This document shows positions 40,812-45,853 of a DNA stretch of 45,853 nucleotides, one piece after another. Where the stretch lies: positions 1-45,853 of the forward strand of contig CALXDR010000008.1 in NCBI GenBank assembly GCA_944387115.1, written 5' to 3'. The notes under the pieces are model-generated. The model saw only the letters and a program-made list of their open reading frames with translations. It made no database searches and was not told the DNA's origin. This DNA comes from an uncultured Oscillospiraceae bacterium (GTDB lineage: Bacteria > Bacillota > Clostridia > Oscillospirales > Oscillospiraceae). Position 1 is the first letter of the stretch. The number at the start of each line of letters is the position of its first letter. The translations under genes were made by a program, and so were the position numbers.

Positions 40812-40840
40812 TTGACAAACGGCAGAAAACTGGTTAATCT
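40812..40840 (+). promoter_or_regulatory. Promoter of LVIVD protein gene
   Basis: Perfect -35 TTGACA (40812-40817), 17-bp spacer, -10 TAATCT (40835-40840), 33 bp before the ATG. Confidence 0.75.
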
Positions 40841-40873
40841 GAACATAGAACACTGTGCAAGGAGGTCTTTTCT

Positions 40874-42238
40874 ATGTCCATTCCCTTTTACGCAAAGAGT
40901 GAACACAACCAGGGCTACATTAAAAATATGGAGGTCATCGGCTTCTCCGACCTCAACGGCATCAACGCCTTCCAGATGGCTCTGTATAAAACGGAGGACG
41001 GCCGCTATTACCTGTACTGCGGCTCCTTCAAGGGCAACGGCGTGAACATTCTGGACGTCACCGACCCCACCCAGCCCACGGTGGTGGGCTGCATCAACGT
41101 CAGCGACCCTGAGATTTACTTCGCCCAATCCACCCCCAAGGTGCAGGTGGCTGACGGCCTGCTCATCGTGGCGCTGGGCGGCGGCGTGCCCTTCCTCCAC
41201 GGCATCAAGGCGGGCGATCCCGCACTGGGCGGCCTGCAAATCTACGATTTGAAGAAAGACCCCGTACACCCCGAGCTGCTCTCCCACTGGGACACCGGCG
41301 TGCCCAACGGCATGGGCGTACACCGCTTTGCCTACAACGGCGGCAAGTATGTGTATATGCCCGCCGAGTGCCCCGGCTTCGTGGGCTTCATCGTGCGCAT
41401 TCTGGACATCTCCGACCCCCGCAACCCCGTGGAGGCCGGCCGCTGGTGGATGCCCCAGCAGTTTAAGGACGGCATGATTGCAGGCACCTACCCCGTGGGC
41501 CACGCCGCTGAAAAGGACTGGGCCATGTGTCACGCCTGCACCCTCTCCGCCGACCGCCCCAACGAGCTGTACATGGGCTACTTCGGCGGCGGCGGTATCA
41601 TTCTGGACATCTCCGACCCCACCCGTCCCAAGCTGATTTCCCAGCTGATGACCCAGCCCCCCTTCGCCGGAAAGCTGTGCGGCGCCCGCTGCCACACCTA
41701 CCTCCCCCTCACCGGGCGCAGCTTTGCCGTGCTCACCAACGAGGGCGAGCGCTTCCCCTTCTTCACCAAGGAGAAGATTGAAAACAGCAACCACCCCGGC
41801 GCCCAGCCCATGAACAACCTGCACATGATTGACGTCTCCAATCCCGCCGACCCCACCCTGGTGGCGGAGTTCCCCTATCCCGAGGTGCCCGCAGACTTCC
41901 CCTACCCCAACTTCAACGACTGCGGCATCGGCTGTGCCGGCCCCTTCGGCCCCCACAACGTCCACGAGCCCATGGGCAAGCCCTGGCTGGAGGACAACCC
42001 CAACCGGGTGTACTGCTGCTACTTCCATGCGGGTATGCGGGTGTACGATGTATCCGACCCCTATTATATTAAGGAGTTGGCCTACTTCATCCCCCCCAAC
42101 CCGGAAAAGCTGCTCTTTGACGTGCCCGTGCCCGGCCCCATGCTCGCCACCACCGAGGACTGCGTGGTGGACGACCGGGGCAACATCTTCATGGACACCT
42201 GGCACGACGGTATGTACGTCCTGCGCCTGAAACAGTGA
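40874..42238 (+). CDS. LVIVD-repeat beta-propeller protein
   Basis: 454-aa protein with several copies of a short repeat of the form (h)xILDVTDPTxPxxVG: NILDVTDPTQPTVVG, RILDISDPRNPVEAG, IILDISDPTRPKLIS, HMIDVSNPADPTLVA and VYDVSDPYYIKELA. These are LVIVD repeats that form propeller blades. No signal peptide is seen, so it is probably cytoplasmic. Conserved-looking His, Cys and Asp clusters (AMCHACTLS, GARCHTYLP, NDCGIGCAG, YCCYFHAG) could bind metal or form a catalytic site. AAGGAGGTC precedes the ATG. Monocistronic with a strong promoter and terminator. Function unknown; related proteins are often labelled with unrelated names. Confidence 0.8.
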   Translation: MSIPFYAKSEHNQGYIKNMEVIGFSDLNGINAFQMALYKTEDGRYYLYCGSFKGNGVNILDVTDPTQPTVVGCINVSDPEIYFAQSTPKVQVADGLLIVALGGGVPFLHGIKAGDPALGGLQIYDLKKDPVHPELLSHWDTGVPNGMGVHRFAYNGGKYVYMPAECPGFVGFIVRILDISDPRNPVEAGRWWMPQQFKDGMIAGTYPVGHAAEKDWAMCHACTLSADRPNELYMGYFGGGGIILDISDPTRPKLISQLMTQPPFAGKLCGARCHTYLPLTGRSFAVLTNEGERFPFFTKEKIENSNHPGAQPMNNLHMIDVSNPADPTLVAEFPYPEVPADFPYPNFNDCGIGCAGPFGPHNVHEPMGKPWLEDNPNRVYCCYFHAGMRVYDVSDPYYIKELAYFIPPNPEKLLFDVPVPGPMLATTEDCVVDDRGNIFMDTWHDGMYVLRLKQ

Positions 42239-42242
42239 CCAT

Positions 42243-42290
42243 AAACCAGTGCCCCCTGTTTCCCCAACGGGAAACAGGGGGCATTTTTCA
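42243..42290 (+). terminator. Terminator of LVIVD protein gene
   Basis: GCCCCCTGTTTCCC / GGGAAACAGGGGGC is a perfect 14-bp stem with a 4-base loop and ATTTTTC tail. It also lies 8 bp past the stop codon of the convergent small ORF. Confidence 0.93.
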
Positions 42291-42297
42291 ATTTCAG

Positions 42298-42468
42298 TCA
42301 ACCCAAAGGCCCATTCAGCTGTGCCTCCGCCTCCTCCCGCAGGCATTCGGCACGAAACGCATCCCCAATGCCCTGGTAGACATGGTAGCTTTGCTTGTAC
42401 AGCCGTCTGCTCAGGCCCAGATCCTTTCTGCGCTGTCTGATGCGGTCTTTCAACGGGAATACGTTCAT
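42298..42468 (-). CDS. Small hypothetical protein, 56 aa
   Basis: Begins MNVFPLKDRIRQRRKDLGLS and ends AEAQLNGPLG; rich in Arg, Gln, Glu and Tyr, probably helical. GGAGGG lies 6 bp before the ATG, and a promoter with perfect -35 stands about 100 bp upstream. A terminator follows. These signals support a real gene although I recognise no family. Confidence 0.6.
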   Translation of the reverse strand: MNVFPLKDRIRQRRKDLGLSRRLYKQSYHVYQGIGDAFRAECLREEAEAQLNGPLG

Positions 42469-42568
42469 ATCCAACCCTCCGAGCGTTTTCTATTGTATCA
42501 CGGTTTTACCTCTCTCTGTGTGCCAGCCTGATGGGGCACACCGCTTTCGCCATGGGATTGTATGCAAG

Positions 42569-42597
42569 ATTTTAGTTCTAAAACTTTATTTTGTCAA
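42569..42597 (-). promoter_or_regulatory. Promoter of the 56-aa protein gene
   Basis: On the minus strand, perfect -35 TTGACA (42592-42597), 17-bp spacer, -10 TAAAAT (42569-42574). The surrounding 42550-42720 is the most AT-rich patch of the window and separates this gene from the divergent lipoprotein gene. Confidence 0.7.
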
Positions 42598-42737
42598 CCC
42601 CAATATATTATTTTGTGAAATTTTCTTTTTTTCACAAAACGACATGGTCTTATGGATCTATCTGTGTTATTCTAATGGGGACAACCCATATTCTTCGTAA
42701 AAGAACCAAATCAATCCGATGATTAGGAGGTCTTACC

Positions 42738-43899
42738 ATGTTACTTCGCAAACACCACTTCCTCCGCCCGGCGCTGGCGCTGACCCTGAGCATGGCCACG
42801 CTCCTCACCGCCTGCCAAACCCCAGCGCCCCCCACCCAGGAAGTGCAGGAGAGCGACAGCGCCGGGGAGAGCACCACCGGCGGCAGCCAGAGCGGTGGGA
42901 ACCTCCTGGAAGACATCTTCGGCGGATTCCTCCCCGATGATGAGGATGTTATATTTGATGATGGCCCCGTTTATGAGGGCCTGTCCCCCGACATTGACGG
43001 CACCTCCATGCCGGGGACAAACCAACTGGGGGTGGAGCCGCTGCCAATCCGCACCTATGGGATGGCAGGGCATTCTATGAAGTCGGGCCGACTGGAGGTC
43101 ACCGTCACCGACATCCGTGTTGTGGACGATGTGAGCGACCTGCCCAGGGACAATTTGGAGAGCCTTTGGGTCCACGACGACAACGGCGCCCTCCCCGAGG
43201 GCACCTACATGGTGCTGGTGGACCTCACCGTCCGCAACAACGGCGTGACCATCTACACCACCAGCGATTTGGTGGAGGACGGTCTGCCCATCAGTACCTA
43301 CGATGACCCCTACGCCTTTGACGCATGGGACCTCATCCATCTGATGGAGATTCACGACGAGGTGGTCTATTATATGTACCAATTTGCCTACTTCAGCCAT
43401 ATGCACCAGCGCCCGGAGCATCGCCAGTGCTATGCCCCTGGAGGACCCCCGCACCGAGAACGGCAAGCAGGTGGGCGGGTACAGCATCCGGGTGGACAGC
43501 TTTGAGATTATGGACTACCAGGAGTTTTTGGACTTTGCCTCCACCACAGCGGGGGAGCTGGGCATGGCGCCGGAAAAGGTGGCGGTAGCGCGCGTCACCA
43601 TCTTCAACGACAACAGTCTGTTAGATGGGATCAGCTTCTATGACCTGTGGCTCCACGGGGTGGACAACTACGCCACACCCAACCTGTCCTTCATCCAGGC
43701 GGTCAACCCGATTTTGACCCAGGACAGCGCTGGCATCTCCCTCAAGCCCGGAGGGGAATACGAGCTGATTCTCCCCTTCCCCCTGCTGAAGTCCTTCTTC
43801 GGCATGGACACCTGGAACCACATCGAGGACTACCACTTCTACCTGTGTCAGATTGACCAAATTGCCGAGCGGGATATCGCCTGCTGGACACAACAGTAA
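42738..43899 (+). pseudogene. Lipoprotein gene with a frameshift
   Basis: The first frame (42738 to about 43414) encodes a lipoprotein: signal peptide with lipobox LLTAC (Cys26), a low-complexity Ser/Gly linker, then an Ig-like domain with EVTVTDIRVVDDV and TYMVLVDLTVRNNGVTIYTT, a pattern seen in DUF4352/DUF5105-type lipoproteins. After YQFAYFSHMHQ the sense sequence continues in the next frame (SIASAMPLEDPRTENGKQ ... ERDIACWTQQ, stop at 43897-43899). One surplus base, most simply in CCC at 43412-43414, restores a single ~387-aa protein. AGGAGG precedes the ATG. It may be a real mutation or a sequencing error. Confidence 0.8.
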
Positions 43900-44004
43900 C
43901 ACCTCCCCATTGGGTGCCCCTCCCGGTTTTCCGCCCAGCTTCAGGGACATAGGAGACGCCCCTGGGGCGGCCGGAGCCGGAAGAGGGTGGGAAAGCTTTC
44001 ACGG

Positions 44005-44053
44005 AAAAACACGCCGCCCGGCAGCTCACAGCAGCTGCCGGGCGGCGTGTTTC
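44005..44053. terminator. Convergent terminator between lipoprotein and GH3 remnant
   Basis: ACACGCCGCCCGGCAGCT / CAGCTGCCGGGCGGCGTGT is a near-perfect stem of about 17 bp with a short loop, A5 before it and TTTCATTT after it. Confidence 0.9.
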
Positions 44054-44074
44054 ATTTGGGGCGCAGACCGTCCA

Positions 44075-45022
44075 TCAGCGGAGGGTCTGCGGGTCTGCTT
44101 TCCACTTGGTCTTGCGCACAATCACGGTCACTGCCGCCAGGGCGGCGGCGGCGCACACCCCGTCCAGGGCAATCAGCCAAATCTGCCACAGGGGCAGCAC
44201 CTGCACCACGTGGGCGTCCGAGGCAATGCCGTTCATGGCAAAGCTGTTTGCCACGGCATAGAGAATGTGGTGGGCGGCAGTGCGCAGCTGGGTCATCACC
44301 GTGGGGTTGTTCTGGTAGTCCTCAATCTGCCAGTTGTCCGCACCGGTGTTCAGCCACAGGTCGGTGCCCCCCTCCAGGCCGCCCCGAATGGCCAGGGCGG
44401 GGAATGCCTGGGGATAGGAGGCCTGGTCGGTCACCACCATCCCGTCAAAGCCCCACTCGCCCCGCACCACGCTGGTGGTCAGCCCCTCATGGTTGCCAGA
44501 CCACTTCAGCCCGATGCGGTTCATGCTCAGCATGATGCCCAGGGTGCCCTGCTCCCCATCGGAAATGCTGGCCTCAAAGGCCTTCAGGTACACCTCCCGG
44601 ATGGCCTGCTCATTGGCGAAGGTGCTCATGCCGGAGCGGTTCGTCTCCTGGTCGTTGAGGGCGAAGTGCTTGACAAAGGTGATAACCCCCTTGGACCGTG
44701 CCCCCGCAACGGTGGCCAGGCCAAACTGACCGGACAGATAGCCGTCCTCGGAATAGTACTCGAAGTTGCGCCCGGAGAAGGCGGTGCGGTGGATGTTCAT
44801 GGCGGGGGCATACCAGCCGGCAAAGTTCAAATCCCCCTGGGCCAGGCAGTCCTCGCCAATGAGCTTGCCCATGGTCTCAGCCACATCCCGGTTCCAGCTG
44901 GAGGAGATGACCACCTCCGAGCACCAGGCATAGGTGTCCTGGGGACGGGTCACCCCGGTAATGCCCGCATGGCTATCATATACGAACTGCACCGGGATTT
45001 CAATTGCTTTTCCGAACTTTTT
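44075..45022 (-). pseudogene. 3' remnant of a membrane-anchored GH3 glycosidase gene
   Basis: The open frame (from the TAG at 45023-45025) encodes about 315 residues that match only the catalytic GH3 barrel: IPVQFVYDSHAGITGVT, the GRNFEYYSEDGYLSG block, ITFVKHFALNDQE, ANEQAIREVYLKAFE and WGFDGMVVTDQ with the nucleophile Asp. A C-terminal transmembrane helix (LPLWQIWLIALDGVCAAAAL) and basic tail follow. In clostridial GH3s of this circularly permuted type, this barrel is the C-terminal half, preceded by several hundred residues. Here those are missing, there is no ribosome binding site, and sigK lies directly beyond. A GTG at 44992 could start a 305-aa product, but it would lack the first barrel strands. 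Confidence 0.75.
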
Positions 45023-45108
45023 CTACAACCCGCCAGCTTTTCCGCCCGCAGGACACCGCTCCCCGCAGAACAGCGCTATCTGCCCCACATGGGGACAAAC
45101 CGACGATT

Positions 45109-45116
45109 CATACACT
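45109..45116 (+). promoter_or_regulatory. Candidate sigma-E -10 element of sigK
   Basis: CATACACT equals the sigma-E -10 consensus CATACANT and lies 23 bp before the sigK start. A matching -35 is not obvious about 14 bp upstream. Sigma-E control of sigK is known in Bacillus and clostridia. Confidence 0.45.
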
Positions 45117-45138
45117 GTGCCCAAGGAGGTGGTACTCC

Positions 45139-45810
45139 ATGTGGACAGCATGGATGCTGTTGATGCTAAACGGCGTATTCTTCACCCTTCGATTGAACAA
45201 TTCCACCGGTTCCTTCCCCCCCGCCCTCACGCCCGATGAGGAGCAAGAGTGCCTGCACCGCATGGCCCAGGGGGACGCCGATGCCCGGGATAAGCTCATT
45301 GAGCACAATCTCCGGCTGGTGGCCCACATCGTCAAAAAGTACTATACCCCCAACGGCGACCAGGACGACCTCATCTCCATCGGCACCATCGGCCTGATTA
45401 AGGGGGTGTCCACCTTCCGCCCGGATAAAAATGTGCGGCTGGCCACCTACGCCAGCCGGTGCATTGAAAATGAAATTCGGATGTACTTCCGTTCCCAGCG
45501 CAAGCTCCAGGGCGAGGTATCCCTGTCGGACAGCCTGGACTCGGACGGAGACGGCAACGCCCTGTCCCTGATGGATGTGGTGAAGGTGGATGATACCATG
45601 CTGGAGGACTTGGACCTGCGGGATGCCTGCGCCAAGGTGCGCCGGTGCGTGTCCGACTGTCTCACCCGCCGGGAGGCCCATATCATCCGCCTGCGGTACG
45701 GGCTGGACAATCAGCAGCCCCTCACCCAGCGGGAAATCGCCACCCTGTGCGGTATCTCCCGGTCCTATGTATCCGTGGGCGGGTATGGTAAGTCAAAGGG
45801 GCATGGATAA
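45139..45810 (+). CDS. sigK: Sporulation sigma factor SigK, interrupted near the C-terminus
   Basis: Late mother-cell sigma factor. The start MWTAWMLLMLNGVFF is the hydrophobic pro-sequence normally cut off by SpoIVFB-type protease. DARDKLIEHNLRLVAHIVKKYY and DDLISIGTIGLIKGVSTFRPDK are region 2, CIENEIRMYFRSQRKLQGEVSL is typical of SigK, and LTQREIATLCGISRSYVS is the region 4.2 helix-turn-helix. Family members then continue RIEKKALxKL; here, from 45775, the frame reads VGGYGKSKGHG and stops. About 12-20 residues, including part of the recognition helix follow-on, are missing. AAGGAGGTGG precedes the ATG. Suggests an insertion at 45774/45775. Confidence 0.88.
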   Translation: MWTAWMLLMLNGVFFTLRLNNSTGSFPPALTPDEEQECLHRMAQGDADARDKLIEHNLRLVAHIVKKYYTPNGDQDDLISIGTIGLIKGVSTFRPDKNVRLATYASRCIENEIRMYFRSQRKLQGEVSLSDSLDSDGDGNALSLMDVVKVDDTMLEDLDLRDACAKVRRCVSDCLTRREAHIIRLRYGLDNQQPLTQREIATLCGISRSYVSVGGYGKSKGHG

Positions 45811-45853
45811 GACCATGGGTCAGCGCTGTGTCCCACGGCCCTTGTCCATGCCC
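45799..45853 (+). other. Long inverted repeat directly after the sigK break
   Basis: GGGCATGGATAAG (45799-45811) pairs with CTTGTCCATGCCC (45841-45853) over 13 bp with one wobble; CATGGG and CCCACG extend the stem inward. It begins 24 bp after the point where sigK diverges from its family and reaches the last base of the window. Confidence 0.6.

Noticed and set aside
43384..43505. Programmed ribosomal frameshift in the lipoprotein gene
   Set aside because: There is no slippery heptamer, internal Shine-Dalgarno or downstream hairpin at the junction, and a one-base change in a CCC run is simpler.

Overview
The window looks like chromosomal DNA of a GC-rich, spore-forming, low-redox Clostridia, most likely an Oscillospiraceae gut anaerobe of the Flavonifractor/Lawsonibacter/Pseudoflavonifractor type. 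The reasons are Firmicutes-type genes in Firmicutes order (dgt-dnaG-rpoD, der-plsY-gpsA, yceD-rpmF, hprK), strong AGGAGG ribosome binding sites, a sporulation sigma factor of the SigK family, CotF-like coat genes, and THF and lysine riboswitches. The genus is inference; no 16S gene is present.

Layout. 1-1.6 kb: trans-translation genes on the minus strand (ssrA tmRNA, a cyclophilin, smpB). 1.6-3.7 kb: a THF riboswitch, then folC and folT (folate polyglutamylation and uptake). 3.7-5.2 kb: an AGCS sodium/amino-acid symporter. 5.2-9.2 kb: two identical tRNA-Ser(GGA) genes in direct orientation flank a minus-strand operon of an APC permease and a YtcJ-like amidohydrolase, headed by a promoter, a lysine riboswitch and an intrinsic terminator. 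9.2-13.7 kb: MFS transporter, hprK-glmS, rpmB. 13.9-18.5 kb: a complete Bce-type peptide-antibiotic sensing and detoxification module (response regulator, kinase, ATPase, permease) with a likely BceR box. 18.8-24 kb: der-plsY-gpsA, yceD-rpmF and an RluA-family pseudouridine synthase. 24.3-28.4 kb: a polyamine ABC transporter potA-potB-potCD in which permease and binding protein are fused. 28.6-34.8 kb: an FlK-like thioesterase, two coat proteins behind a forespore-type promoter, a DUF1653 protein, a Cys-rich zinc-ribbon protein, efp, an M24 peptidase, an endonuclease IV-like protein, a YqeG phosphatase and an unrecognised protein. 34.8-35.46 kb: a gene-free stretch packed with hairpins, including two tandem ~136-bp units whose helices covary. 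35.46-39.6 kb: rpoD, dnaG, dgt. 39.8-45.85 kb: a short PiT transporter, an LVIVD beta-propeller protein, a 56-residue ORF, a frameshifted lipoprotein gene, the 3' remnant of a GH3 glycosidase gene, and sigK, whose reading frame leaves the family sequence inside the last helix-turn-helix a few dozen bases before the window ends.

Most of the window is core housekeeping. The parts that merit a second look are the covarying tandem repeats beside rpoD, the lysine-riboswitch-controlled amidohydrolase, and the apparent interruption of sigK. All functional calls come from reading the sequence; no database search was run.
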